Below are positions 20,255-31,204 of a stretch of DNA of 64,000 nt, in pieces (positions within the stretch are counted from its first letter, which is position 1; each line of letters opens with the position of its first letter). Made by a program: the position numbers and the translations under genes. This stretch comes from Epiperipatus broadwayi (lineage: Eukaryota; Onychophora; Udeonychophora; Euonychophora; Peripatidae): contig JAQFVV010006208.1 in the NCBI GenBank assembly GCA_028023455.1, forward strand, positions 8,662,963-8,726,962, read 5' to 3'. The notes under the pieces were generated by a model. That model was not told the DNA's origin and searched no databases. It was given only the letters and a program-made list of their open reading frames with translations.

Positions 20255-21150
20255 AAAATAAAGATACATTTTAAATTGTTTACGAAAGACTTTTTGAAAA
20301 TATATCTTTTTTTCCCCAATAAGAATGTAGTCAAGAAATTAGAAAATAATAAAATATTTTTATAACCATTTTTTAATATAAATTTTCTTTTATTAAATTA
20401 ACTTTTTTTCCAATAGTTTTTTTTTTTTATAATATTAAAATAGCTGGAATAACCGTAAACTGTTATGTCATATCTTAATAAAGATTCTATATATAGTAAT
20501 TAGATTGTTCAAACGAAAAATATTATTGATTTTATAAAACAGTGGTATAAATATGTAAATTTATTAATTAGAATATTGTTATGATGTATTTCACATCATT
20601 TTCTCGTCTATTATTTCCAAGATATTTAATATACAAGGCAAAACTCTCCATACAGTAGTGCCACCCTGTGCCAATTGATGGTGATCATGTGATATTTAAT
20701 ATAGTCTGTTCTTTTATACATTTATTATGATTACTCTTTGTATTATTGTTATATATACAATGGTGTGAATTAGAAGTATATTAATATGTTTATATTTTAT
20801 GAAAGTAAAACATATTAATATACGATCTATCCGATTTGTATTCTTTATGTTCAGATTTGTTCAAATTAATCTCCCTTTTCTATTTAATTTATCCTTAGTT
20901 TTTTAATATATCAATAGTTGTTTGCATTCTCAAGAAATAGGTGGCATTAAAGTATCAGTATATTAGTATACGATAACTCTATCTCAAATATTCAATCTTT
21001 TCATTTTTTTTATTATCCAAAAGTTAATCAAGAATATTTGCTCTTCAAAAAGCTACTTTACCTTCTGAGCCAACTGTTCAGTATTTTTAAATCAGATGCA
21101 GATATGTAATGAACAATATTTTTATAGTATAATTTTTACTACACCACTAT
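20255..21150. other. AT-rich stretch with one collapsed family A copy
   Basis: At 20636-20702 the outer end of family A (GGCAAAACTCTCCATACAG) is joined after about 40 bp to the opposite outer end (GGTGATCATGTGAT). This is a head-to-head copy that has lost nearly all its interior. Nothing else was seen. Confidence 0.6.
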
Positions 21151-21156
21151 AATGGA

Positions 21157-21400
21157 GGTAGGGACTAATTTCTATCCACTTTTAATACCTTGTCAAATGC
21201 ACATTTCATGCTAAATCAGCATTCATCAGTTGGCCCAGATCACAATCTCTTACACATATCATTTATCAATGTTTAGTCTATATAAAAAGATGATGGTACA
21301 CTTTAACTGGATCATACATCCTTTTCTCATGTCTTTGATCATATATTTATGATTACATCCATCCACAAGATGTTAAAGTGGATAGAAACCAGTCCCTACC
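21157..21400. mobile_element. Inverted-repeat unit enclosing a family B-like hammerhead
   Basis: The ends GGTAGGGACTAATTTCTATCC and GGATAGAAACCAGTCCCTACC are inverted repeats of about 27 bp. Inside, on the minus strand (21190-21250), lies GGGCCAA, CUGAUGA, AUGCU-GAUUU-AGCAU, GAAA, UGUGCA. Stem II is perfect and the core complete. The sequence after the cut (UUUGACAAGG) no longer pairs well with GGGCCAA, so function is uncertain. Confidence 0.65.
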
Positions 21401-21867
21401 TTGCATGAGGCTAGTGAAGTAAATAACTAAAAAAATATTAAGATGAAGATATTTATTTGGTCAGTTATCAAAGATCTTTGATTTGGAGAAAAATCTATCA
21501 TTTCAAATAAAAATATTTTGCAAATATTTCATTTTTTAAGGTCATTAAATACTTTCTCGATTAAGACTTCATTTTTATAAAGCATCTTTTTATTTCAGAT
21601 TCTTTGCTTTTGATTAAATCTTTCATATAAAATGCTATAAAGGATTTTGTTAAGAATTGGTAAAAGTTATGGAAAATAATCAAATAATTTTAATATTTGA
21701 TGACATTACCCTTTATAAAATTTCTTTACAGTTATAAAATATTCTACCAGATCCCCTGACATCATTTTCAGGCATTATCAATCTACATGATGAAATCTAT
21801 TTAAGCTTAACTCTTAATTCATAATTTTTCTTTACCACATCTGTCAAAAATTTTTTTTTTATTAAAT

Positions 21868-22345
21868 CACTAAAGATCACATGATCACTATTCTTGATGT
21901 TTACACAAGCTGTTTACACAAAGGCAAAACTCTCCATACAATAGCACTACTCAGTGCAAGCCAGAGTAATCAATGGATGCAGGAATGTTTGTGCATAAAA
22001 TCCCTATCTACTGCTACTCATCCAATATCCCCAGACTAGTTTCTAGCTTGTGGCTTTCATCAGGATCTGTACAAACTAGTGAACTTGAATTGAAAGCATT
22101 AGTGAAATTTCATTTTGGACTCAAAGCTTTATAGTTAGTTAACAAGGTAAAAGATGGCAGCTGGATTCTAAGATCTAGGTGCAGTGCTCTCAGATCCAAG
22201 ACTCCTCACTGATGAAAGCCATAATGTTAGAAACTAGTCTGAGGATATTGAATGATTAAATACTGGATAGGAATTTTATGCACGAACCTTCCTGCATCCA
22301 TTGATTATTCCAGCTTACCCTGTATGGAGTTTTGCTTCTGTCTAA
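21868..22345. mobile_element. Family A hammerhead repeat, head-to-head pair
   Basis: The minus-strand part starts at AAATCACTAAAGATCACATG and runs to the ribozyme core near 22062. An interior GAACTTGAATTGAAAGC segment follows, then a plus-strand part from CTAAGATCTAGGTGCAGTGC to GGAGTTTTGCTTCTG. Confidence 0.85.
22190..22256 (+). ncRNA. Hammerhead ribozyme, family A
   Basis: AGATCCAA-GAC-TCCTCA, CTGATGA, AAGCCATAATGTTA, GAAA, CTAGTC (cut after 22239), TGAGGA-TA-TTGAAT. Proximal stem I is perfect, with U-A replacing the usual U-G. Stem II is weak (AGC/GTT) and may impair activity. Confidence 0.7.
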
Positions 22346-22684
22346 AACATTATCACATTCATCCTTTACATGTGGATTTTTTTTTTCCAATTTTTTGGAA
22401 CTCAGTTTAGAATTTTAAGAATCTATGTATTCACAGATACATATGTAATAAAATTATCATATGTAGGAAATTTTATAATAATTATGAGGGGATGGGACAA
22501 CAAGAAATATCTAATCATAAATATACGAAGACGATATTGAGAAAAGCTTTCATGAAGTCCATTTTTTGCTTTAAACAGTATGTCCTTAGCTGACTTTAAT
22601 TAAAAATCTTCCCCAAAATGTTGATAAGTATTAGTTAAGGCTTTACTTCATTAGCGTTTGAAATCAATAAATATATATAAATAT

Positions 22685-23075
22685 TGCATAATGAAGCTAT
22701 TAATAGTGCTTGAAAATAAGTAATATTATCCAAATGTTAATGCCAAGTGCATTCAGGATAGTTCATAGTCCCATATTCATGGCTATTGGAATTTAGTTAA
22801 GAACTATAATAATGTTAATGCAAATTCATGTGAGGATGCGACATAGACCATTTTCAAGACAGAGTAGAGAGACCTACTTTTCTCTGTCTCGAAAATGGTC
22901 TATGTATCATCCTCACATGAATTTGCATAAATTTGCATTAACATTGTTATAGTTCTTAACTAAATTCCAGTAGCCATGAATATGCAACTATGAACTATTC
23001 TGAAAGCACTAGGTGTTAACATTTGGATAATATTACTTATTTTCAAGCACTATTAACAGCTTCATTATCTGTATG
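22685..23075. repeat. Long foldback (about 390 bp)
   Basis: The arms 22685-22868 and 22880-23075 are inverted: TGCATAATGAAGCTATTAAT on the left against ATTAACAGCTTCATTATCTG on the right, and CATAGACCATTTTC near the centre against GAAAATGGTCTATG. The centre is AGACAGAGTAGAGAGACC. No coding content; MITE-like. Confidence 0.8.
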
Positions 23076-23429
23076 CAAATCACACACACACATATATATT
23101 GATAGTGTGAAATAACCACTTTTTTTAGGTACTGTAAGAAATAAAATCTTTATAGTAATCAATATAGCTTGGCGCAATAGCAACAACAGATTCAAAAGTT
23201 GATTGTTTGTGGTTCGAAGTTCAATCTATAACTTTCATTGGTCAAATATCATATGATCTCCTAAATGGCTAATTTTTTATTTTATTTGAGCAGTTTAATA
23301 GACTACTATAAAAGTGATAGACTCAAAAGATAATTTTTGCTATAGTGAAGGTTCAACCTATCACTTGTATATATGAACATTACATGATCTTTCAAAAAAA
23401 TCATTTCATGACAATGACAATGATTCTAC

Positions 23430-23507
23430 TGCTACTACTACTATTTCTACTACTGCTACTGTGACTACTACTACTATCATCATCATCATCATCATTATTA
23501 TTATTAT
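23430..23507 (+). repeat. Trinucleotide microsatellite (TAC/ATC/ATT)
   Basis: Runs of CTACTACTA, ATCATCATC and ATTATTATT end exactly where the LINE's 3' end begins. On the LINE's strand they read TAA, then TGA, then TAG repeats. Confidence 0.85.
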
Positions 23508-23715
23508 GTTTCAAAAGGTACTTTATTACTTTCTTTGGTTTACATAGTTTCTATTACATTGTATTTACAATTTGATTTAGTAAAATTTACAGTTTTGCTT
23601 TACTTTTCTTTAAACATAAGTTGTTTTTTTTCTTGTGGCTAACTTGTTCCTTGTTCTATAGTCTATAAATAATGCTTCAACCTCAGCATTTTCAATTGTC
23701 TTTGTTTTGAATTTC

Positions 23716-24227
23716 TCATAGTCTTGATTTTTCATTTAACAGTGACCAAGTTGCAGCATATAAATCTGGTCTAACAATAGTTTTATCTTTGTCTTTGATT
23801 TGTATTAGTTTATTAATGAATGTGGCTGGATGATGTCGAGTATTTTTCCTCATTATAAAGCTGCATCTCATGCACCAAAAAGAATATAGGACAAATGTAG
23901 CTGCCCTAATGTTTGGTATCGCTTGACTCTGATATGCATTAATAATTTGTTCCATCGTGGTGTTTCTCTTTCTATATATGTTGCATGCCATTTGTCTTAT
24001 TTTTGCCAAACCTTCACAGTTGTAAATTAGGTGTTCAATTGTTTCTTTGGCTCTATGGCATAGTCCACAAAATGGATCTATGCCCCTATACATCCTTTTA
24101 TAGTGGAGAAAAAAGGTTGTGGCATAGCAGTGAGGTTCATTTTTATTATAAAATTGAAGAATTTATGTTCCAATGCCCATTGCTTGAATTGTTTAACCAG
24201 TTTTTTGTTATCGATTCCCAACATTGG
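23716..24227 (-). pseudogene. LINE ORF2 C-terminal segment with zinc knuckle
   Basis: After the in-frame TAA at 24228-24230 the same frame stays open for about 30 codons (NKKLVKQFKQWALEHK...). At the A-run near 24140 the coding shifts frame and continues with LHYKRMYRGIDPF, CGLCHRAKETIEHLIYNC (C-x2-C-x8-H-x4-C) and a C-terminal tail with INKLIQIKDKDK and TWSLLNE. The knuckle is typical of the region after the reverse transcriptase in many non-LTR elements and is thought to bind nucleic acid. The segment is clearly the natural continuation of the upstream open frame. Confidence 0.8.
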
Positions 24228-26171
24228 TTAAGGTTCATTTACATTAGTTTCTTTATTTATCAGGTTGTATATTTTCCAATATGAATATTTGTTCTCATAT
24301 TGTTCCGGTATGTCCTTATTGGTTTTACATTGATAAATTATGGATAAAATGTATGATCCCGGTGGTGGTAGTCTATCAGTAGGAGTAACTTCAATTAGGT
24401 GTTTTAGTTTCGGGAATTGTTTCATAGTTGTAATAATTGCATTCCTCAACTTTTGTATGTGGAAGATTTCAACTGTGTGGAGACCCAGTCTATTTTTTAT
24501 CAGTAGTTGAGACATTTTCCTATTCAATTTGGCAACTATCTTCTTGGACCAGAGTAACTGATTACATAGTGCTTTGATTTTTTTTATGAAAGCCTTTGAG
24601 AATTCGATAATTGGCGAATAATAGCTGATTTTTGTCATAATTAGTTGGTTAATTAACTGCACTTTCGAGAAGACAGACATATAAGTCTTTGAAAGGGAGT
24701 CAGCAATTCTTTTTATTTCTTCCTTAATCCTATCTTGGATTTTACATCTCATCCCCATGATTCCCAAATAGAATGGGAAACCCAGGAAAGATGTTGGATT
24801 TGACTGATAGATCATCACACATGGTCTTCCTGTGAATAGAGACCATGCTGAAGTTTTTGCTTGGTTGAATTTAAGCTTATAATGTGCAGTGTATTCTTCC
24901 AGTAGCTGCTGCAGTTGTGGAATTTGTTTTTTGGATGAGAGAAAAACTGTAATGTCATCCATGAATGCTAAGCAAGCTATGCACTGTGTTGTTCCAGGTA
25001 TCTGAATCCCATCAAATGTTTTCTGTATCTTCTTAATGAGAGGATTGATGTAGTATATAAAAAGCAGTGTGCTAAGTGGTGACCCTTGTGATAAAGACTG
25101 GTTTGGTGTGAAAGATGGTGAATTTCTTCCATTGATAGATATATGTATTTCTCTATTGATAAGTAGATTCGCAATGATATATAGATGTGTTCTAGGAATG
25201 TTGGTGCTTTTTAGCATTTCCAGAAAAACTTTAATGTTAACTGAATCAAATGCAGCCTCAATATCCAGTTGAATTACAATAGATGCATATTTTTTCTTAT
25301 GTCTAATTGATGTGAGTACTGCCTTGAAAAATACTGCTGCCTGTACTGTTGATGATCCTTTTTTTGCATGTTGTGCTTTGGAAATTAGTGGTAATATATA
25401 TTGTTCAATTTTTTCCTTGATCACCTTTTCTATTATTTTTATGGGCAATGGGCCCATTGATATTAGTCTTAAGTCTGCAATGGAGGGAATATTTTTTTGT
25501 TTTTTATTGTATGGTACAATTGCAATAGGGTAAATCCCTTCTATGTTCTGAATTTTTTGCATTAGTTGATTGGCTAAGTTACAGACATATTTTGTTATGA
25601 ATTGGCTTAAGTGTTTCAAAACAAACAATGGGATTCCAGGGCTACCTGGGTGGCAAGCTTCTGGTATATTAGCTAGTTTTTTTGCAAAGTCATCTATGGT
25701 AAATGGTCTCTCAGTATCAGGGATCCTGAATATGTGAGATGCCTTTGAAATGTTTTCGTCTGATTGCAGCCTACTTTTGAAGTATTGATAGATTGGCCGA
25801 ATCATATTATAACCTGCATATGTTCCATCTTTTGACTGTATTGCTATTGTTACTTTGATTTTTGGTGGGTTCCCTAGGGCCCATTTAATGTATTGCCTTG
25901 TCCATGTGTGTGGCTGGGTGAGACAAATTTTACTTTTTTTAATTTTTAGGTAATTTTTTAGATTTTCACTTACATTATTATATGTATGTGTAAATTTGAA
26001 AATATATTGTTGTGTGTGATATGATGGGTTAATCATCCCTATTTGTTTGAGTAATTGATCTGCCAATGCTATTAGGCTTGATGGGGGTGGTTGTTTCATT
26101 GCAATGTGATTAATATTAAATGAAAGGATGTTTATGTATGCTTGATACTGTTGTATGGGTCCCAGATTCAT
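24228..26171 (-). pseudogene. LINE reverse transcriptase (open for 647 codons)
   Basis: The reverse transcriptase would copy the element's RNA at the nicked target. Motifs are visible in order: ADLRLISMG near residue 232, QLDIEAAFDSV with catalytic D303, SQGSPLSTLLF near 361, and FMDD at 403-406 with the catalytic pair of aspartates. LGFPFYLG (thumb-side) and a KxSYYSPIIEF block follow. The ATG at 26171 is only where the frame reopens; the true protein started far upstream in the endonuclease. The long open frame suggests a fairly recent insertion. Stops and frameshifts lie at both ends. Confidence 0.85.
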
Positions 26172-26528
26172 TTCATGAATTTTTTTTAAACAAGATATAA
26201 GATTCTGAAAATAGGAATTCAGTGGTAGCTGTTGGAATTAATGCTCTAATTGTTTTAGTTAGTGAGAATGATGCTATTTGAATCTGGTCAAGATTAATGC
26301 TGATGATTTGTCCTGAGTGGTCAGAGAATGTAGTTGGAGTGAGTTTAATCGTCATTAGATGATGGAATATTGGTGAATAAAATGTTAAGTCTATTAATGA
26401 AGAAAAGCGTTTATTGTGAAAAGAAATTGCTGTGTCTGGTAAAAATCCCTGCCCACTCACCAGAGGTACTGAAATTTTATGAATCCATCTGCGTGTAAAT
26501 TCCTGATATGTTAGGTTAAAATCCCCAT
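26172..26528 (-). pseudogene. LINE apurinic endonuclease domain, C-terminal half
   Basis: The open frame begins with GDFNLTYQEF (the conserved GDFN of APE-type nucleases) directly next to the ATG microsatellite. It continues to SSLIDLTFYSP and TTFSDHSGQIISI, the SDH motif at the end of the fold. The first half of the domain is missing through 5' truncation. The frame ends in a TGA at 26173 just after a run of eight A. With one A fewer the frame would run on into the reverse transcriptase, so this is a simple homopolymer frameshift, real or a sequencing error. Confidence 0.8.
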
Positions 26529-26541
26529 GATGATGGTGGTG

Positions 26542-26597
<56 letters not shown>

Positions 26598-26632
26598 ATA
26601 ATCATCATCATCATCATCAATATGTACTGGTT
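26529..26632 (+). repeat. Trinucleotide microsatellite (ATG/GTG/ATT/ATC)
   Basis: ATGATG, GTGGTG, a long ATT run and an ATC run abut the truncated 5' end of the LINE. This matches the composition of the tract at the element's 3' end. Confidence 0.9.
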
Positions 26633-26639
26633 AGTGTAC

Positions 26640-27120
26640 CTGTCACTATAACCTGGGACTCAAGTCTGGTTGAATAAACTACAGATTTTTTTTAAGATTA
26701 CAGATATAGCACGTTTCTTTCAGACAGCTAACTAGATGATAGCTAGATTTGCTGCATGGTCCCAGGTTAATCTGAGTTGATTAAAAAGTGTACTGACTAA
26801 ACGAATGTAAATACAAATACAATATGATGTTACCTTCATTACTAGTACAGGGGTTATGCTCCTATGGGCATGGAGTTTATGCTTTATTCTTAGTTGCAAC
26901 TGATTATAAAACTAATAGTGCTTTAACCCTGGTAAATAAAAGTATGATACAATTTACAAAACACACTAATTATAAAATTGCATTATCCAAAACAGTTTTT
27001 CCTTTTTTAAAAAAAATTCATAGATAATTTACCAAAAAAGTGGCAGTTATAGGCTGTTGAAGAATTTAGTAATTGTTGGAAGAATTTGTAGAAAGTGGTT
27101 TGCAATGATATAAGATTAGC
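26640..27120. other. Nothing recognised
   Basis: AT-rich. The frames at 26824 and 27007 lack any known domain. Confidence 0.45.
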
Positions 27121-27125
27121 TCTAT

Positions 27126-27286
27126 GTAAGTAATATTTACTGAGGCTATAACCTCGATAATATGCGTATAAAATGCGATAGTGGGGACCTCTACAGGTGT
27201 TTAACCACAAGCTTCCCTGTAGAGGTCCCCACTATCGCATTTTATACGCATATTATCGAGGTTATAGCCTCAGTAAATATTACTTA
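27126..27286. repeat. Near-perfect hairpin MITE (71-bp arms)
   Basis: The arms TAAGTAATATTTACTGAGGC...CTCTACAGG and its complement are essentially identical over about 71 bp, around an 18-bp centre (TGTTTAACCACAAGCTTC). It is the compact relative of 15443-15765. The right flank (AATCAATGTGCG...AATAAATTTATAATT) matches the left flank of that copy, so the mobile unit extends further out. Confidence 0.8.
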
Positions 27287-27644
27287 GGTAATCAATGTGC
27301 GTTTAATAAATTTATAATTACAACTTTAGATTAGCTCTATGGTAAAGGATTGCAAATGATGTCGTTTATATGTCACTGCTCACTATTACATAGTATGGTA
27401 TTTATAATGTCTTTGAATAGATTAAATCTATTTTAGTCTGCTTTCAAGAACAAATAAAAGTTAATAATAATTCTTTATGGTCAGAACAAATGTGAAAGAT
27501 TAGATGATAAAAGTTAAAACATATTTCTAAAATATTCAATAAATAGATTCTTTCCAGCAAAACCTTACATTAGTCAAAGAAAAAAAAATATTTTTTTTCA
27601 ATTTCTGTTATTTCTCTGCGTTTTGAAGGATATTTAAAATCACT

Positions 27645-27885
27645 AAACATCACATGACCACCATTCTTTATGCTTACACAAGCTGTTTACACAGAGGCAA
27701 AACTCCCCATACAGTAGCACCACTCAGCGCAAGCCAAAGTAATCAATGGATGCAGAAATTAGTCTTGAGATATTGGATGAGTAGACATTAGATAGGGATT
27801 TTCACAAACCTTCCTATATCCATTGATTACTCTGGCTTGCACTTAGTGGCGCTACTGTATGGAGAGTTTTGCCTCTGTGTAATAT
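27645..27885. mobile_element. Family A repeat, short head-to-head copy, no ribozyme core
   Basis: The minus part runs from CACTAAACATCACATGACC to AATGGATGCAG and is joined directly to a plus part starting AAATTAGTCTTGAGATATTGG. The core is deleted. The plus part again begins a few bases before the cleavage position. Confidence 0.8.
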
Positions 27886-28214
27886 TTAAAATCGCAGTTT
27901 AATAAGATATCTGAAATAAAATATGACTTTAACCTAGACTATGAAAACAATTGCTTCTCAAAACACCACCTAATTCAAAAATCTCAAACAAGAAATGAGC
28001 TATTGCAATAGTTTTCTATGATAAAAACATTATAACTCCTTATTACGCATTCAAAATATGCCATTAATTTTGATTATCTGAATTTTTTTTTTAAAAAAAA
28101 AGTTTAAAATCTATATATAAAAAAAGTTATAATTAATAAACAAGCATTATACTGAGCACATTTTGAATAAGACCTCCCTAATCTATGTATAAATAATAAA
28201 CATTTTTTTCAACA

Positions 28215-28795
28215 AGGCAAAACTCAATATAGTAGTGCCATCCTGTGCCAACCAGAGTAATCAATAGATGCCAGAAGGCTTATGCATAAAATCCCTATCT
28301 ACTGCCTACTCATCCAATATCCTCAGACTAGTTTCTGGCTTGTGGCCTTCATCAGTGAGGAGCTTTGGATCTGCGAGCACTGCACCTAGATCTTAGTATC
28401 TAATGCAACCTTTCAGCAACCACCTTTTATCCCTATTTAACTATAAAACTATGAGAATGAAATTGAAAACACAAAAATATTTTCAATCTTAGCTCAATAG
28501 CTTATATAGTCATATGGGTCTGAACTCAGTTCAGCACCCATACATTTTGGTGTCTTTGGCTCTTTAACAACCCTATACACCACTATCTTATTAGTCTGGG
28601 GATATTGGATGAGTAGGCAGTAGATAGGGATTTTATGCACAAGCCTTCTGGCATCCATTGATTACTCTGGTTCATTGATGACTCTGGTTGGCACAGGGTG
28701 GCACTGCTATATGGAGAGTTTTGCCTTGTTTATAAACAATTATGTGCTAGTATAAGAGATGGTGATTAAGTGATGCTTAATGGTTAAACATTTTT
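28215..28795. mobile_element. Family A hammerhead repeat, full minus unit plus plus-strand half
   Basis: Minus strand from 28588 down to 28215 is a nearly complete unit (CCAAAGACACCAAAATG, GAGTTCAGACCC, ribozyme, terminal GAGTTTTGCC). The plus half starts at ATTAGTCTGGGG and ends in GTGATTAAGTGATGC. Confidence 0.85.
28310..28372 (-). ncRNA. Hammerhead ribozyme, type I, family A, compensated stem I
   Basis: AUCCAA-AGC-UCCUCA, CUGAUGA, AGGC-CACAA-GCCA, GAAA, ACUAGU, GUC (cut between 28326 and 28325), UGAGGA-UA-UUGGAU. The third proximal pair is U-A here where most copies have U-G. Confidence 0.8.
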
Positions 28796-28959
28796 TTCTA
28801 AGTAGAAATTTTAAAAAACATTTTCTGGTTACCATTTTGAAATCATGTCAACTTACAAAGTTTGATGTCCAATTGAATCATGATTTACTAAATAAAAATA
28901 AGGCATGTATAAAAAACAGTTAATGCTAAATAATGCGTGAGTATATATATAACATTCAA

Positions 28960-29660
28960 ATATAATGTCAATTCTAAACCTATTGTATTTAGAAAGGACT
29001 TGAACTCAGACTTCGAAGCTCCCTGCAGCATGTACTCCATCTTATACAACTGATACCCATGACCATATACATGTATAAAAGATAAATGATCTCCAACATA
29101 CATATTTCAAGCTGTACAAGCACTCATCAGTAGGTCCACATCACCATCTCTCACGCATATGTACAATCATTGCTCAGTTTATACTAAAATAACAAATCTT
29201 CAAATTTTAATGGACATGCTTCAATCTTCTCCACCCTTCAACTCTTCAGCCATCCATATCATTGCAAATCCAATGATGGAATACTCAAAGCCTTTGTTGA
29301 TAACAGTAATATTGATATACCCATGTTGTCTTTAAGTCACCCTGACCACTCACACCTAGGACCTTAATATATCTATTTAAATACACAGAAAAGGGATGGG
29401 CAGAATCCAGGTTAAATATGTAATATTCGAACATAAGTATAACGTCTATACTAAAGTTAAGGTAATTACAAAGGACTTGAACTCAAGATTTGCAAGCTCC
29501 CTTCACATATGAACTCCATCTTATACAATTGATGCACATGACTACGCACATATGAAAAAGATAAATGATCTACAATATACATATTTCTGGTTGAACTAGC
29601 ACTCATCAATTCAGTCAGATCACCATCTTTCACACATATAAACAATCAAATGGACATAGG
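28960..29660 (-). mobile_element. Family B (subfamily 2) repeat, head-to-tail dimer
   Basis: Two minus-strand units of about 490 bp have matching blocks (GGACTTGAACTCAGA near 28999 and 29465; ribozyme regions near 29115 and 29605). The first core is CUGAUGAG...AGCUU-GAAA with a broken stem II pair. The second has UUGAUGAG. Both are probably inactive. Confidence 0.75.
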
Positions 29661-29960
29661 TGTGAAGTTAACATGGGTATGACAATAATATTGGCATCAA
29701 TAAGGGCTTTGAGTGCTCCACCATCAGATTTTCAATAGAATTGTTGGCTGAAGATTTGGAGGGGTGAGAAGATTGAAGCTTGTCCATTAAAGTTTGAAGA
29801 TTTGCTATCTTAATATAACCGAACAATGAATGTATATATGAGTGGGAGATGGTGATCTGGATCAACTGATGAATGCTGGTTTAGCACAAAATACATATAT
29901 GAAGATCAATTATCTATGATGGAGTACATAGCTGTAGGGAGCTTGAAAGTCTGAGTTCAG
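29660..29960 (+). mobile_element. Family B (subfamily 2) repeat, opposite orientation
   Basis: A plus-strand partial unit lies next to the minus dimer. It contains GAAGATTTGCTATCTTAATATAA, GGAGATGGTGATCTGG and CTGATGA (29865-29871), but AGCACAAAA in place of GAAA. The tail reads GAGTTCAGGTATGTATATA. Confidence 0.7.
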
Positions 29961-30057
29961 GTATGTATATATAATACACTTAGTGCATGTTGCTAGCTGA
30001 AAATTCAAATGTAAAATATCAATCACTCTTCTTGGATGTTATATTTTTTCAGCAACA

Positions 30058-30130
30058 GTCATCATCATCATTAACGATTATCAATTATTGCCACTGCAGG
30101 GTGAAGGTCTCTCCAAGTTGAATCCATCTT
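30058..30130 (-). mobile_element. RTE-type LINE, extreme 3' end
   Basis: CATCATCATCATTAACGATTATCAAT then CCACTGCAGGGTGAAGGTCTCTCCAAGTTGAATCCATC is the complement of the RTE 3' end seen at 45815, with its ATG-repeat tail. Only about 70 bp remain. Confidence 0.7.
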
Positions 30131-30369
30131 TATATATTAGAAAAAATATTCTTAATCTCGGAGGTAAAAAGCCAATAAACTCACCACGCTGGCTAATGCA
30201 TGTTGGTGAGCAGTCCACCCATGTTCATATACAGCTGCAAGGACAAAAACGTATGGAGTGGACATTAGGAATTTTCCCTGCTCGGTTCCTTTAAGGCCTC
30301 CAAGAGGAATCAAAGGGTCTCCTTTCAGTTAATAGCAAACTCCTTTCTGCAGCCCAGCAGCAGTACCTT

Positions 30370-31200
30370 ATGAATAAATATATAGTCTCAATTTCAAACA
30401 ATAAGATTAAAGGTTAGCCTCTTGATCTCACACTGCAATGTTATCACTTTTATTAAAATACAGATCTATTCAAACAAGTAGCATGAAATTAAAATTATCA
30501 TTGATCTTGAATTGCTCACAAACAAACATGTGTAATATATATATACAAAGAAAGGCCAAAAAATTTAGACATTAAAAATTTTGCAACCTCCCAATATAAA
30601 TCATATAAGAAATAGACTCAGTGCATATCACTAATCGAAAATTCAAATATAAAAAATGCCAATCATCTTCCCAATTGTTTTTCCAGCAATGTCACTGTGT
30701 GACTAAATATAAAGTATGAATTTTAAATGATATAATGAAAAGAGAAACTCTTGATTACATGCTGCAATGTTGAAATACAAACATATTCAAACAGTGAACA
30801 TGAAACTTAAATTATTAATGATCTATTGATAATATCAATGCCACACTACTTGTTTATTCATAACGTTTCGTTAATAGAAAAACATAACTTTTGGAACGTG
30901 ATTGACATTATATATATATAACAGTAAAAATGACAAGTATAACGATAATTAACTATTACCATTATATATATATTATTTTTATTATTAGAATAGTTTTTTA
31001 ATTAATGGACATTTTATTTGTATATATATAACCATTAGAAACCAATCAACAATTAGACAATCCCAATGTAGATAATAATCAACAATCTCAAACTGTTGTC
31101 AAGGCAACCTCCTTTGATACTTTTAAAATTATTTATTATTTTTTATATAAAATAAAAATTTTCAATAATTTAGTAATTAATTTTTATATTATTTTAAAAA
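30370..31200. other. AT-rich, contains a diverged duplication
   Basis: The block AGTGCATATCACTA...GAAAATTCAAATATAAAA at 30620-30700 matches 29977-30050. The block TGCAATGTT...ATTCAAACA...CATGAAA occurs at 30440 and 30765. An old repeat with a period of about 300-650 bp is possible. No gene seen. Confidence 0.45.
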
Positions 31201-31204
31201 GATT

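Larger units (their letters stand above)
23508..26528 (-). mobile_element. APE-type LINE (L1/Tx1-like), 5'-truncated
   Basis: A nearly 3-kb element on the minus strand has, in order, the C-terminal half of an apurinic endonuclease domain, a full reverse transcriptase, a CCHC zinc knuckle, and a 3' UTR of about 200 bp. It starts abruptly at the GDFN motif and is bounded on both sides by TAA/TGA-type microsatellite. APE plus C-terminal CCHC without RNase H fits the L1/Tx1 group better than R2/R4 types, which use a restriction-like endonuclease. The clade is an inference. Three disablements (a frameshift, an in-frame stop and a second frameshift) make it inactive. Confidence 0.85.

Noticed and set aside
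23716-26528. R4/Dong-type LINE, because of the TAA-repeat flank
   Set aside because: The upstream domain has GDFN and SDH motifs of an apurinic endonuclease, whereas R4/Dong elements use a C-terminal restriction-like nuclease. An L1/Tx1-like element fits better.
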